Part shown: positions 26,615 to 35,207 of the stretch, in pieces
Numbering within the stretch: the first letter of the stretch is position 1
Layout of the letters: each line of letters opens with the position of its first letter
Assembly: GCA_026394375.1 (NCBI GenBank)
Contig: JAPKYJ010000013.1
Coordinates: 128,089-192,088, forward strand
Direction: 5' to 3'
DNA: 64,000 nt
DNA from: Methanomassiliicoccales archaeon
GTDB lineage: Archaea; Thermoplasmatota; Thermoplasmata; Methanomassiliicoccales; UBA472
Notes under the pieces: generated by a model
What the model was told of the DNA's origin: nothing
Databases searched by the model: none
Seen by the model: only the letters and a program-made list of their open reading frames with translations
Made by a program: the position numbers and the translations under genes

Positions 26615-28390
26615 CTAGGACCGTTTCTCTTCCTGGCCTTCGACGATGTTCGCAGCCAGCGCATCCTGCAGCCGCATGTACCCAGAATGGAAGAAGTCCC
26701 AGAGCAGGTAGCCGAGGAGGACGCCGATGAGCACGAAGATGAGCACCAACCATGACTGGTATTGATCGAACACATAGGCGAAGGGCACGATGGCGAGCAG
26801 TATCACCACCACCACGAAGAGCCGCACCAACTTCTTCAGCATGCGGTAGACCAGGGTGCCGCTTAAGACCTGGTAGGATCTGGTGTCCAGGACGCTGGCC
26901 GCCAGCAGTCTGACGACGTTGCGCATCTTGTTCACCATGCTGATCACCACCGGCATCGATAGGGCGATGGTGATTACCAGTGCCAGCACCGAAGGGATGA
27001 TACCGATGGCGCGCGCGATCGGGTCGAGCACCAAGCTGAAAGCCAGAAGCACGCTGCTCAGGAACGAGATGAGCACTATGATGATCAGGTCCACGAAGAT
27101 CCAGAAGAGCTCCCGGCGGATCTGCTTGCGTTTCTCAGCGGACAATGCCAATCGTCTTCGCACGTCCATGCGCACGCCTTCGATGACGCGCATGGTGCCG
27201 AGGACGCCTTTGGGAGTGTGCGTGACGAACCAGTTGAACCACTTGGGAGCGCGGTTGACGCACACCGGAAGGAGAACCATGGTGATGAGCGCCGCCCCTA
27301 TGACAGCGGAGTAGAAAGCGTCGGTGAGCGCCCCTGCCTCGCTGCCTTGTTTGGCGATGATGAAGGAGAACTCACCCATGGCCACCATGCTCGCACCTGC
27401 CAGGAAGGACGTTCGCACAGGCAGGTTAGAGATATAGGATCCCAGGGTGACCGCGAACATCTTGCCCAAGATGAACACCAGAGCGATGACGATAGCGGGA
27501 ACGATGTTCTTCAGCACCAGCAATGGCTGGACGAGCATGCCGATGGAGACGAAGAACACGGCCAGGAACATCTCCTTGATGGGCGCTACCTTCTGCTCCA
27601 CGTGCAGATGCGCCCTGGCATGTCCAATGATCACGCCCATGATGAAGGAACCTATGGCCACGGAGAGCCCGATCTGGTCCGCCACCAATGCCATGCCGAA
27701 TGACAGTCCCAGCGCCACCAACAAGAGCGTTTCGCTACTGTAGCCCCGGTCCACCCGGTCGATCAGCTTCGGCACGACCGCCAGACCGAGCACGAGGGAG
27801 AAGCCGATGAAGAGCAGGATCACCACCAGGATGGTGATGGTGGCGGAGAGCCGGGGCACTTGCCCGGTGAGAAGAGGAGAGGTCATGGTGAGCAGGATGA
27901 CCGCCGCCAGGTCCTCCACGATGAGAACGCCGATGAGCGATTCCACGTACTCCTCCTTCAGCTTGCCCAGTTCTTTTAGCACGCTGAGAATGACGGCGGT
28001 GGAGCTTATGGAGAGTATCGCCCCCATGAAGATCGATTCCACGAAGGAGTAGCCCATGGCGTGGCCCAACGAGTAACCGATGCCCAGCATCGCGCACACC
28101 TCCACCCCCCCGGCCAGGATGGCGAAGGAGCCGATCTTGCGCAGGCGGTTCAGGTTGAACTCCAGTCCGATGGAGAACATGAGCAGCACGATGCCCAGGT
28201 TGGCCAGGAAATCGATGGTGTCCATGTCGAACTGCAGCACCGATCCGATGCCTCGCGGACCGAGAATCATTCCCGCCGCGAGGTAGCCGATGACCGCGGG
28301 AAAGCGGAGCTTGGTGAACACCACTGACGAGATGCCAGCGATGACCAGGATGAGCGCGATCTCGAGCAACATGTGCGTGCTATTGTCCAT
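26615..28390 (-). CDS. CPA2-family cation:proton antiporter (KefB/GerN type)
   Basis: 591 residues. Residues 1-395 carry the usual 12-13 membrane helices, with LAAGMILGPRGIG, NLGIVLLMFSIGLEFN, SISSTAVILSVLKELG, IEDLAAV (read as VEDLAAV here) and SFIMGVIIGH, all typical of CPA2 exchangers of Na+ or K+ for H+. Instead of the common TrkA-N/RCK domain, the remaining 190 residues contain about four more hydrophobic segments, so nucleotide control through RCK is absent. Ion specificity cannot be told. It stands alone between mre11 and the FtsZ-like gene. Confidence 0.9.
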   Translation of the reverse strand: MDNSTHMLLEIALILVIAGISSVVFTKLRFPAVIGYLAAGMILGPRGIGSVLQFDMDTIDFLANLGIVLLMFSIGLEFNLNRLRKIGSFAILAGGVEVCAMLGIGYSLGHAMGYSFVESIFMGAILSISSTAVILSVLKELGKLKEEYVESLIGVLIVEDLAAVILLTMTSPLLTGQVPRLSATITILVVILLFIGFSLVLGLAVVPKLIDRVDRGYSSETLLLVALGLSFGMALVADQIGLSVAIGSFIMGVIIGHARAHLHVEQKVAPIKEMFLAVFFVSIGMLVQPLLVLKNIVPAIVIALVFILGKMFAVTLGSYISNLPVRTSFLAGASMVAMGEFSFIIAKQGSEAGALTDAFYSAVIGAALITMVLLPVCVNRAPKWFNWFVTHTPKGVLGTMRVIEGVRMDVRRRLALSAEKRKQIRRELFWIFVDLIIIVLISFLSSVLLAFSLVLDPIARAIGIIPSVLALVITIALSMPVVISMVNKMRNVVRLLAASVLDTRSYQVLSGTLVYRMLKKLVRLFVVVVILLAIVPFAYVFDQYQSWLVLIFVLIGVLLGYLLWDFFHSGYMRLQDALAANIVEGQEEKRS

Positions 28391-28423
28391 CGCTCTCTCC
28401 GTCCGGCGCCAATGGTCCCAGGC

Positions 28424-28633
28424 CTAAAAGAACTTCCTGTCTATGGTCGGCTTTCCGGGGTTCTGAGTCTCCCTGGCCTCCGCTTGGGTGATCTCCGCCT
28501 GCACGCACTCCTCGTACAGATGGATCTTGACCAGCACCGCGAAGGGCGTGAAGGGAGAAGCGAATGTAGTGAAGATCCGAAGTCCCTTCTCCCGAGTTCG
28601 CTCCTGCTCGCTGCCCTCTCCTCCACCGAAAAG
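28424..28633 (-). CDS. Possible small protein with no standard start codon
   Basis: A frame ending at TAG (28424-28426) reads as convincing protein over about 55 codons: RIFTTFASPFTPFAVLVKIHL, then EECVQAEITQAEARE and a tail ending in IDRKFF. It is open back to a TAA at 28634-28636, but contains no ATG, and the first GTG would leave only 36 residues. A GTG at 28626 lies in another frame. This may be a real small gene with a frame error or unusual start, or a remnant. The TATA-like AAATAAC at 28634-28640 is on its strand. Confidence 0.35.
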   Translation of the reverse strand, partial: LFGGGEGSEQERTREKGLRIFTTFASPFTPFAVLVKIHLYEECVQAEITQAEARETQNPGKPTIDRKFF

Positions 28634-28639
28634 TTATTT
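28633..28639 (+). promoter_or_regulatory. TATA-like box of the FtsZ-like gene
   Basis: GTTATTT lies 27-33 bases before the ATG at 28666, consistent with a leaderless transcript. The complementary strand could serve the small minus-strand frame. Confidence 0.4.
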
Positions 28640-28665
28640 CAATCACTGGTGGATAAAGCCGCGCG

Positions 28666-29595
28666 ATGAGTCCAGCCCCGCAGCGGTTCGGCACGTCAGA
28701 AAAGAAGACCCGACCTAGGGTCAAAGTCATAGGCGTTGGCGGAGCAGGCTGCAACGTCGTGGCCGAGGGGCCTTTGGAGGCGGTGGCCGTCTGCAAGCTG
28801 GAGGAGGGGCCTGGAGCAGCTCGATTGCGGACAAGATGCGTGCTGACCAGAGACCATGTTCGGCTGTTCAAGACCACCTCTCCCCAGATGTTCAGCGCCA
28901 TCGGGGGGGACCTGAAGAGCGGCCTGTTCTCGCGCATAGGGGAGGCGGACATCATGTTCCTCTTCGCCGGCCTGGGCGGAGAGACCGGAAGCAACGTCAC
29001 TCCCGCTCTGGCGAACATCTGTCGCCGGCACTGCAAATTGGTGGTGGTCTCCGCCGCCCTGCCCTTCTCCGTGGAAGGGGGAGAGAGGCATTACATCGCC
29101 ACCCAGTCCATGGAGAAGATCCTCGAGCACTCGGACATGTTGATCTCCTATGCCAACGACTGCCTGCTCAGGATCGCTCCCAACCTGCCTTTGAGGAAAG
29201 CTTTCAGCGCCATGGACATGATCATGATGGCGCCGGTGCTGGAGCTGGCTTCAGCTCTCACCCTGGAGGACCTGGGCCAAGTGCGCTCGGACTTCTCCTC
29301 CTGCAAGCACGTCCGCGCGGGAATAGGCATCTCCGGCGAACTGGACCGCGAACTGCGGGCAGTGGAAGAGGCGTTCACTTCCCCCTGGTTCGATTTTGAG
29401 TTGAAGGACGTCAAATCCGCGCTCACCGTGATCTCGGCATCTTTCACCGACGAGGGGCTGCAGGCCAAGATCGCCCAGGACATCGCTTATCGCGTTCCGA
29501 ACGCGAGGGTCAGGTTCGTCGGGCGCTTGGACCCGGAACTGGGAGACCGCATCCGGGTCCTGGTGCTGCTGGGCGTGGGCCAGCGAAGACCTTAG
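28666..29595 (+). CDS. FtsZ/tubulin-like protein with degenerate GTP-binding motifs
   Basis: 309 residues. The N-terminal VKVIGVGGAGCNVV matches the first loop of FtsZ, and the G-box region reads GLGGETGSNVTPALAN where FtsZ has GGGTGTG. Next come ALPFSVEGG and LISYANDCLL, aligning with the FtsZ core. The T7 catalytic loop, normally N-x-D-F-A-D, reads ALTLEDLGQV. The protein ends without the usual C-terminal tail. It is probably a non-canonical FtsZ paralogue with weak or no GTPase activity. Role unknown. A TATA-like box 27-33 bases upstream supports the ATG. It is convergent with dphB (5-base gap). Confidence 0.75.
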   Translation: MSPAPQRFGTSEKKTRPRVKVIGVGGAGCNVVAEGPLEAVAVCKLEEGPGAARLRTRCVLTRDHVRLFKTTSPQMFSAIGGDLKSGLFSRIGEADIMFLFAGLGGETGSNVTPALANICRRHCKLVVVSAALPFSVEGGERHYIATQSMEKILEHSDMLISYANDCLLRIAPNLPLRKAFSAMDMIMMAPVLELASALTLEDLGQVRSDFSSCKHVRAGIGISGELDRELRAVEEAFTSPWFDFELKDVKSALTVISASFTDEGLQAKIAQDIAYRVPNARVRFVGRLDPELGDRIRVLVLLGVGQRRP

Positions 29596-29600
29596 CCCTT

Positions 29601-30392
29601 TCATTCTTTGATGATCTCGGGCGGCGCCCCGGCCATCTTGACCAACGCCTCCGCCTCCATGAAATGCAGCTTACCCGGGACGACCAGGGTATGCAACGGC
29701 GGACCCAGGTCAATCTTGACCACTTCCGCAGCATAGCCGGCCACGAGCTTCTCCGTCGGCGAACCGACGCGGGCGGCGGCGCATACGATGCTGTCTGCCT
29801 GCATCAATCCGCCTCCCAGTCTCTTCTCCGCATCCAAGAGCCATTGCACGCCTTCCGAAGCGGACATGAAGCGATCCTCCGCCTCCCGGATGTCCAGGAG
29901 CACGAGCGAATGCAACCCTCGCTTCTTGTTCTCCAGGATGTTCTCGTACGGGCTGGCGGGCAAGAAATTCTTCTCTGGGAAGGGCAGGGTGATGGTTCGC
30001 CCGAATTTATAGGGCTGCAGGCCGAACGCGGCGGCGCAGGCGGTGAATATCGAGACCCCGTGCACGAGGGAGGTGGAAATGCCCTCCTCCATCGCCCTCA
30101 GCCTCATGTCCACGTGCGTCGTGGCCGCCATGGTGTCCCCGGCGGTGACGAACGCCACCTTCCTGGAACGGGCGGCCTCGATGACCTCCTCTCCCTCCTC
30201 CACGTCCATCCGCTCCAGGACCTTGACCTCCTTTCCGATCAAGCGCGAGAGCTCGTCGACGTTCGAATCGATCAGCTTGGAGGTGTAGAACTCCGCGAAT
30301 ACCAGATCACATCCCCTGAGAACCTCGAGCGCCCTTAGGCTCATGTCCTGGACGCTGCTCAGCCCTAAACCGACAAATACCAATTCGCCCAT
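29601..30392 (-). CDS. dphB: Diphthine synthase
   Basis: 263 residues. Tetrapyrrole-methylase fold: MGELVFVGLGLSSVQDMSLRAL, FVTAGDTMAATTH, VHGVSIFTACAAAFGLQPYKFG and ILDIREAEDRFM-like (LLDIREAEDRFM). It uses S-adenosylmethionine to methylate the modified histidine of elongation factor 2 on the way to diphthamide. The frame extends further upstream, but homologues begin with this M-x-x-x-F-V-G-L-G-L, so the ATG at 30392 is secure. That ATG overlaps the divergent trm5 start codon by two bases. Confidence 0.95.
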   Translation of the reverse strand: MGELVFVGLGLSSVQDMSLRALEVLRGCDLVFAEFYTSKLIDSNVDELSRLIGKEVKVLERMDVEEGEEVIEAARSRKVAFVTAGDTMAATTHVDMRLRAMEEGISTSLVHGVSIFTACAAAFGLQPYKFGRTITLPFPEKNFLPASPYENILENKKRGLHSLVLLDIREAEDRFMSASEGVQWLLDAEKRLGGGLMQADSIVCAAARVGSPTEKLVAGYAAEVVKIDLGPPLHTLVVPGKLHFMEAEALVKMAGAPPEIIKE

Positions 30393-31422
30393 GCCATTCA
30401 CCGTGCGGTCCCTGTGCTTGAAGGTTCCCAAGGGAGAAGGGGAGTCGGTTCGTAAAATACTTTTAGAGAGCGGGCTGCTGGACATCTCTCTGAAGGTCAG
30501 GCGGGTCGACGATCACATTCTTTTCCCTCTCCTGTCTGCCGAGGTGGGCAGGCTTGACCACGAGGTCCTGGAGGAGGATTTCGAGGAGAGGAGCGTGGCA
30601 GAGGCGGACTTCGCTCGCCTTGCACACGTCCCGGAGCAGCTGAGAGATCTCATCCCTTCCTCGTTCGACGTCATCGGGGACGTGGCGATTATGAAGCTGC
30701 CAGAGGAGCTGCTTCCTTATTCTAAAGAGGTCGGGGGAGCGCTGAAGCAGGCGTTCCCTAGGCTGCGCACCATCGCATTGGACAAAGGGGTGAAAGGCGA
30801 GCTCCGGGTGAGGGACCTGGAGGTGATCGCTGGGGACGAAGTGCTGGAGACCGTGCACACGGAATACGGCATCAAGTTGCTCGTCGACCCATCTAAGGTC
30901 TATTTCAATCCCCGGCTGGCGAATGAGCGCATGCGCGTCGCCTCTCTTGTCCACGACGACGAAGTGGTCCTGGACATGTTCGCTGGCGTGGGACCTTTCG
31001 CCATAATGATCGCTCGGCACGCGAATCCAAGCATCATCTTCGCCGTCGATCTCAACGCGGACGCGATATCCTACATGAGGCGCAACATCGAGCTCAACAA
31101 GGCGGACAAGGTCATGGCCATCGAGGGCGATGCCAAGGAGGTCATCTTCGAACTGCCGAACGTGGACCGCATCGTCATGAACCTGCCGCACTCCGCCATG
31201 GACTTCTTCCCCGATGCGCTCACCAAGCTCAACTTCGGAGGCACCATCCACCTCTACCACATCTGCGAGCGCGACGATATCGATCGAGTGCTGGACGAGC
31301 TGCTCACTCGGGCAAGAGGAATGGGCGCGATGGTGGAACTGGTGAGGCAGGAAGAGCTGAAGACCTACTCGCCGTCGATGAGCGTCTACTCACTTGACCT
31401 TGTCCTTAGCAAGTGGTGCTAG
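30391..31422 (+). CDS. trm5: tRNA (guanine(37)-N1)-methyltransferase Trm5
   Basis: 343 residues. The N-terminal CLKVPKGEGESVRK is typical of archaeal Trm5. The methyltransferase domain has VLDMFAGVGPFAI (SAM motif I), FAVDLNADAISYM, EGDAKEV and the catalytic NLPHSAMDF. It makes m1G37 next to the anticodon, guarding reading frame. The frame could be extended to an ATG at 30343, but the extra residues are antisense to dphB and unlike any homologue. It shares start-codon bases with dphB and overlaps dcd at the 3' end by 33 bases. Confidence 0.93.
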   Translation: MPFTVRSLCLKVPKGEGESVRKILLESGLLDISLKVRRVDDHILFPLLSAEVGRLDHEVLEEDFEERSVAEADFARLAHVPEQLRDLIPSSFDVIGDVAIMKLPEELLPYSKEVGGALKQAFPRLRTIALDKGVKGELRVRDLEVIAGDEVLETVHTEYGIKLLVDPSKVYFNPRLANERMRVASLVHDDEVVLDMFAGVGPFAIMIARHANPSIIFAVDLNADAISYMRRNIELNKADKVMAIEGDAKEVIFELPNVDRIVMNLPHSAMDFFPDALTKLNFGGTIHLYHICERDDIDRVLDELLTRARGMGAMVELVRQEELKTYSPSMSVYSLDLVLSKWC

Positions 31423-31890
31423 GATGATGCCTTTCTGCCCCTGGTAGTTGCCGCTTCGCTTCTCATAGGTCATCTGCACCTTGGAGTGCATGGTCTCGAA
31501 GCACATTTGCACGAAGCGAGAGCCAATAGGTATCTCCACCTCCACGCTGGAGGCGTTGAAGCCTGCGAAGGTAAGCGTTCCATGGAAGCCAGCATCGATC
31601 TTGCCCAGCCCGACCAATATTCCTTTTCTGATCCACGACGTTCGAGTCCAGAGCTGCGCCGCCAGGTCGTCCGGCAGTTCGACATATTCCACGGTCGAGA
31701 CATAGAACATGGCCTTGGGCGGCACCTTGGCCTTGCCTTCTTTGAACGAGATCCCAAGCTCGGGCAGCGAGAGCTCCGCGATCCTGAGATCGTAGCCATT
31801 GGGCGTGAGCGAGCCTTCGTGATAGTCGCGGATCCGGAGCGTGCCCTCCTTCATTCTTGCCAGGATCTCGTGGTCGGCGAGGATGCACAT
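31390..31890 (-). CDS. dcd: dCTP deaminase
   Basis: 166 residues. MCILADHEILARM, the nucleotide-binding SLTPNGYDLRI, TRTSWIRKGI, the Ala/Gly-rich IDAGFHGTLTFAGFN and the C-terminal YQGQKG lid are all characteristic of Dcd/DUT trimers. It deaminates dCTP, giving dUTP for dTMP synthesis; some archaeal members also hydrolyse dUTP. The open frame runs further upstream, but ATG 31890 matches homologues and has TATA-like CGATTAAGG about 24-32 bases before it. It overlaps the 3' end of trm5 on the opposite strand. Confidence 0.93.
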   Translation of the reverse strand: MCILADHEILARMKEGTLRIRDYHEGSLTPNGYDLRIAELSLPELGISFKEGKAKVPPKAMFYVSTVEYVELPDDLAAQLWTRTSWIRKGILVGLGKIDAGFHGTLTFAGFNASSVEVEIPIGSRFVQMCFETMHSKVQMTYEKRSGNYQGQKGIILAPLAKDKVK

Positions 31891-32116
31891 GCCTGCCGCA
31901 TGGTCGAGCGAAGCCTTAATCGTTGCATTTCTTCTGGAGCCTGATAGGCCGGATCCTCTTGTGGGCGTATCGGTCGTTCGGAGTCGCACCAGTAGTCCAT
32001 TTCGATTCGAAGTAGGCCAGCATCGATAGGCTTGGATGTGGGAGCAGAGTCACCATTGAGGAAACAACGGACGATTTTGTCGCAATGATTCCGATTGGGT
32101 CGTTTTTCTGCAAATC

Positions 32117-32124
32117 AATAAATA
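32117..32124 (+). promoter_or_regulatory. TATA box of the btuFCD-cobalamin operon
   Basis: AATAAATA. The expected start of transcription, about 25 bases on, falls at the left edge of the operator palindrome (32146-32166), the geometry of a repressor that blocks initiation. Confidence 0.55.
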
Positions 32125-32145
32125 CCGCCCTGTCCATCATATGTC

Positions 32146-32166
32146 AGTTGGATGATACATCCAACT
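32146..32166 (+). promoter_or_regulatory. Palindromic operator, copy 1 (btuF)
   Basis: A perfect inverted repeat: left arm AGTTGGATG, spacer ATA, right arm CATCCAACT. The same element, 18 of 21 bases identical, precedes cobT (40959-40979), and a third copy, 15 of 21 identical, sits at the start of the phosphoglycerate-mutase-like gene (42126-42146). A TATA box lies about 22 bases upstream of it. Confidence 0.75.
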
Positions 32167-32217
32167 ATGCTGGGCTGAGCTTAAGCATCACTAGTAGGAC
32201 ATCCTGGAGGGAGGAGA

Positions 32218-33312
32218 TTGGAATCATCGAAGCGTATGATCATCATCGCCATCGCGGTCGTGGGCATCCTTGTGACCGCGGGCTTGGTCGTGCTCGTGGG
32301 CAACAAGCCTGCGTCGGGAGAGAACTTCAACGTCACCATGACCGACGCTCTGGGACGCAAGGTCAACCTGACGCACCAGCCGGAGCGCATCGTCTCCTGT
32401 GCTCCTGAGATCACCGAGCTGGTCTATGCCATGGGGCAGGGAAGCAAGCTGGTCGGCGTGACGGGGTATTGTGACTACCCTCAGGATGTAGTGGACAGAA
32501 AGGCGGCCCAGACCGTCAAGGATATCGGGGGATTCTCCACGCCCAAGGCAGAGGAGATCGTCGACCTCACCCCTGACCTGGTGCTCGTGACCGCCTCGAT
32601 GTCGCAGCACGTCGAACTGGCGAATCAGCTTGAGGGTCTCGGTCTGTCGGTCGTCGCCCTTTACGAGGGAGCGACGATCAACCGCGTCTACGACAATATC
32701 CGCCTGGTCGGTTCCGCTCTTAAGATGGAAGGACAGGCGGCGAGCCTGGTGGGCGAGATGCAGAAGAAGATCACCGCCATCCAGGGGAAGATCGACTGGG
32801 CCAAGCCTCAGGCGAAGGTGTTCTTTGCGGTTTGGCTGGAACCAATCTACACTGCCGGTGCTGGAACGTTCATAGGCGAAGTGGTGCAGTTCGCCGGAGG
32901 CGCGAACGCGATGGCCTCCTACCCCGGCTGGGCAATGGTCTCCAAGGAGGACGTGATCGCGGCTTCACCAGACATCATCTTCGTTAGCGGCACCATGATG
33001 GAGATGACCCCCGAACAGATCATCACCAGCATGGAGACCGACCCAGTGTGGAGCATGACCCCCGCGGTGCAGAACCACAAGGTGTTCGTGGTGACGAATC
33101 AGGGTGAGAACGTGTTCGTCCGACAGAGCGTGCGCATCGTGGAGGCGATCCAGCTCATGGCGGAGGTCCTGCAGCCCTCGGCGTTCGGGGCGAACGTGCC
33201 CAACATCATAGGGAGCGAGTATCAGGATTACCTAACACCCCTAACCTCTTCCAGCGGCCCGGCTGCCGATGTCCAATCGGTAGCTCTGGCCGTTCCGATC
33301 AAATGGGAGTGA
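32218..33312 (+). CDS. btuF: Corrinoid ABC transporter substrate-binding protein BtuF
   Basis: 364 residues. An N-terminal hydrophobic segment (MIIIAIAVVGILVTAGLVVLV) anchors or exports it; the mature part is a periplasmic-binding-protein type III fold with ERIVSCAPEITELVYAMGQG, VGVTGYCDYP and IGGFSTPKAEEIVDLTPDLVL. The family binds vitamin B12, haem or iron siderophores; the neighbours (cobD, cbiB, cbiS, cobS, cobY) make corrinoids the likely ligand. The TTG start at 32218 is preferred because GGAGG lies seven bases upstream; the later ATG at 32236 would be too far from it. First gene of an eight-gene operon under the palindromic operator. Confidence 0.9.
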   Translation: MESSKRMIIIAIAVVGILVTAGLVVLVGNKPASGENFNVTMTDALGRKVNLTHQPERIVSCAPEITELVYAMGQGSKLVGVTGYCDYPQDVVDRKAAQTVKDIGGFSTPKAEEIVDLTPDLVLVTASMSQHVELANQLEGLGLSVVALYEGATINRVYDNIRLVGSALKMEGQAASLVGEMQKKITAIQGKIDWAKPQAKVFFAVWLEPIYTAGAGTFIGEVVQFAGGANAMASYPGWAMVSKEDVIAASPDIIFVSGTMMEMTPEQIITSMETDPVWSMTPAVQNHKVFVVTNQGENVFVRQSVRIVEAIQLMAEVLQPSAFGANVPNIIGSEYQDYLTPLTSSSGPAADVQSVALAVPIKWE

Positions 33313-33339
33313 GACGTTTCGGATGGCCGGGGAGAACCG

Positions 33340-34386
33340 ATGAACGGATCGACCGTCAAGAGCAGCAAAATGAAACTGGCCCTCATCCTCGTAGTGGGGT
33401 CGGTGACGCTCTTCCTTCTTTTCATTCTTTCACTAGTTGTCGGTTCAGTGGACATGAGCTTCACTGACGCATTGGGGGCGCTGTGGGGTTACATCACCAA
33501 GTTGGGGGATGTCAGTCGGCTCACTCCTGACGAGAAGATAGTTGGTCTATTGCGCCTTCCGCGAGCGGTGGCCGTGGTGGGAGTGGGCATCGCCCTTTCC
33601 GTCGCCGGTGCGGTCATGCAGGCGCTCATACGCAATCCGCTGGTCGACCCGTACATCACCGGCGTCTCCTCAGGAGCGGCGGCGGGGGCGGCCGTGGTCA
33701 TGCTCATGGGCATAACGGTGACAGGGGTGGGGCTGTTCGCCGTTCCGGTGGCCGCGTTCATCGGAGCGATCGGCGCCTTTTTCTTCACATTGCTGCTGGC
33801 CGAAGCCTCTGGAGGTAGAGCGCTAAACTACGTGCTGGCGGGCATCGTCACCGGCACCGCTCTCTCCTCGCTCACCTCGCTCATCATGACCGTCAGCGGC
33901 AACCAACTTCACGGTATCGTCTTCTGGATGTTCGGCAGCTTCGCCACCATCACCACGGACAAGGCCCTGCTCATCATCGTGCCCACCATCTTCCTCTGTC
34001 TCATCGTGCTGGTCATGGCCCGGGAGCTTAACGTCATCCTGCTAGGGCATGAGCAGGCCTGGCAGCTGGGCGTGGATTCGCGCTCCTTCAAACGCCTCAT
34101 GATGGTGCTCACCTCCATCCTCACTTCCATCGCGGTGGCGTTCACAGGCATCATCGGCTTCCTCGGACTGATCGTCCCGCACATCGGTCGCATCCTGGTC
34201 GGAGGGGACCACCGGCTCCTGCTCCCAGCGAGCATGATATTGGGCGCGAACGTGCTGCTGGTGGCGGACCTCGTCTCTCGCACGGCCATGCAGGGCGAGC
34301 TGCCCGTCGGGGCGATCATCTCTCTCATCGGGGCGCCGTTCTTCGGCTACCTGCTGGTCAGGAGGGGGCGGGATTATGCCGGATGA
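33340..34386 (+). CDS. btuC: Corrinoid ABC transporter permease BtuC
   Basis: 348 residues of FecCD-family permease with about ten membrane helices. Conserved elements are LRLPRAVAVVGVGIALSVAGAVMQALIRNPLVDPYITGVSSGAAAGA, read across 180-190 bases near residue 75-125, and GFLGLIVPHIGRILVGGDHR near residue 280. It forms the membrane channel with BtuD. GGGGAG lies six bases before the ATG. It overlaps btuD by 11 bases. Confidence 0.93.
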   Translation: MNGSTVKSSKMKLALILVVGSVTLFLLFILSLVVGSVDMSFTDALGALWGYITKLGDVSRLTPDEKIVGLLRLPRAVAVVGVGIALSVAGAVMQALIRNPLVDPYITGVSSGAAAGAAVVMLMGITVTGVGLFAVPVAAFIGAIGAFFFTLLLAEASGGRALNYVLAGIVTGTALSSLTSLIMTVSGNQLHGIVFWMFGSFATITTDKALLIIVPTIFLCLIVLVMARELNVILLGHEQAWQLGVDSRSFKRLMMVLTSILTSIAVAFTGIIGFLGLIVPHIGRILVGGDHRLLLPASMILGANVLLVADLVSRTAMQGELPVGAIISLIGAPFFGYLLVRRGRDYAG

Positions 34387-35164
34387 TAAGATGGTCATCC
34401 GCATCGAGGGATTGGAGTTCCGATACGACGCCTCCAGGACCTTGGATGGCGTGGCGTTCGAATCCAACCGAGGGGAGTTCCTCGGTCTCATTGGACCAAA
34501 CGGTTCAGGAAAGACCACGCTCTTGCGCTGCATAAACGGCCTGCTCAAAGCGGACGGAGGGGTCGTCTACCTCGAAGGAAGAAAAGTGAGCGAGATGAAG
34601 CTGGCGGAGATCGCCAGGGTATGCGCTGGCGTCCCCACCGACATCCCGGAGGATTTCAACATCACCGTCGAGGACTACGTCTATCTGGGGCGCTATCCTC
34701 ACGTGCAAGGTCTGTGGTGGGAAGCGGAGAAGGACGAAAAGCAGGTGGACGAGGCCATCGCCTCTTTCGAGCTGGGGAAGTTGCGCAAGCGCAAGCTCTT
34801 CGAGTTGAGCAGCGGCGAGAAGGAGAGGGTGATGTTGGCCAAGGCCACCGTCCAGGAACCGAAGGTCATGCTGGTGGACGAGCCCTCGGCGCATCTGGAC
34901 CTCAAGTACAAGCTGGAGGTCATGGAGTTCCTGCACGAGCTCTCTCGGAAAGGCATAACGGTCATCGTGGCCTCTCACGACATCAACCTCCTGGTGCGCT
35001 ACTGCGACCGGGTGCTCATCATGAAAGAGGGGAAGGTGGTCAAGTGCGGCAAGCCAGTGGACGTCATGACGGAGCAGCTCATCCGCGAAGTCTACGAGGT
35101 GGAGGCAGAGGTGCTGCATCATTCTGGCGAAATATTCGCCTTGGCGAAAAGGCCTCTGAGGTGA
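34376..35164 (+). CDS. btuD: Corrinoid ABC transporter ATPase BtuD
   Basis: 262 residues. Walker A GPNGSGKTT (about 39-47), Q-loop region around ARVCAGVPTDIPEDFNITVEDYV, ABC signature LSSGEKERVMLAKA and Walker B VMLVDEPSAHLDL, then the switch His in VIVASHDIN. The signature has Ser-Ser-Gly-Glu in place of the more common Ser-Gly-Gly-Gln, an allowed variant. It powers the BtuCDF importer. ATG overlaps the end of btuC. Confidence 0.93.
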   Translation: MPDDKMVIRIEGLEFRYDASRTLDGVAFESNRGEFLGLIGPNGSGKTTLLRCINGLLKADGGVVYLEGRKVSEMKLAEIARVCAGVPTDIPEDFNITVEDYVYLGRYPHVQGLWWEAEKDEKQVDEAIASFELGKLRKRKLFELSSGEKERVMLAKATVQEPKVMLVDEPSAHLDLKYKLEVMEFLHELSRKGITVIVASHDINLLVRYCDRVLIMKEGKVVKCGKPVDVMTEQLIREVYEVEAEVLHHSGEIFALAKRPLR

Positions 35165-35207
35165 TGGCACGGACCTGACGAAACGCATGCGGCAAGAGGT
35201 GGCGAGG

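Larger units (their letters stand above)
31891..32217. promoter_or_regulatory. Intergenic region between dcd and btuF
   Basis: 327 bases. It holds the dcd TATA-like box (31914-31922), about 190 bases in which I see no gene, a TATA box AATAAATA (32117-32124) for btuF, and the operator palindrome at 32146-32166. A minus-strand frame at 31916-32140 is not convincing. I do not see the conserved features of a bacterial cobalamin riboswitch. Confidence 0.5.

Noticed and set aside
30343-30390. Longer N-terminus for trm5
   Set aside because: The extra residues are antisense to the dphB start and do not resemble Trm5, which begins just before CLKVPK.
31916-32140. Minus-strand frame of 74 codons in the dcd-btuF gap
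   Set aside because: It runs over the dcd promoter, has no recognisable motif and its composition is not convincing; the operator and TATA box face btuF.
31990-32217. Cobalamin riboswitch ahead of btuF
   Set aside because: No recognisable B12-box or switch-like helices; a TATA box and palindromic operator explain the region better.
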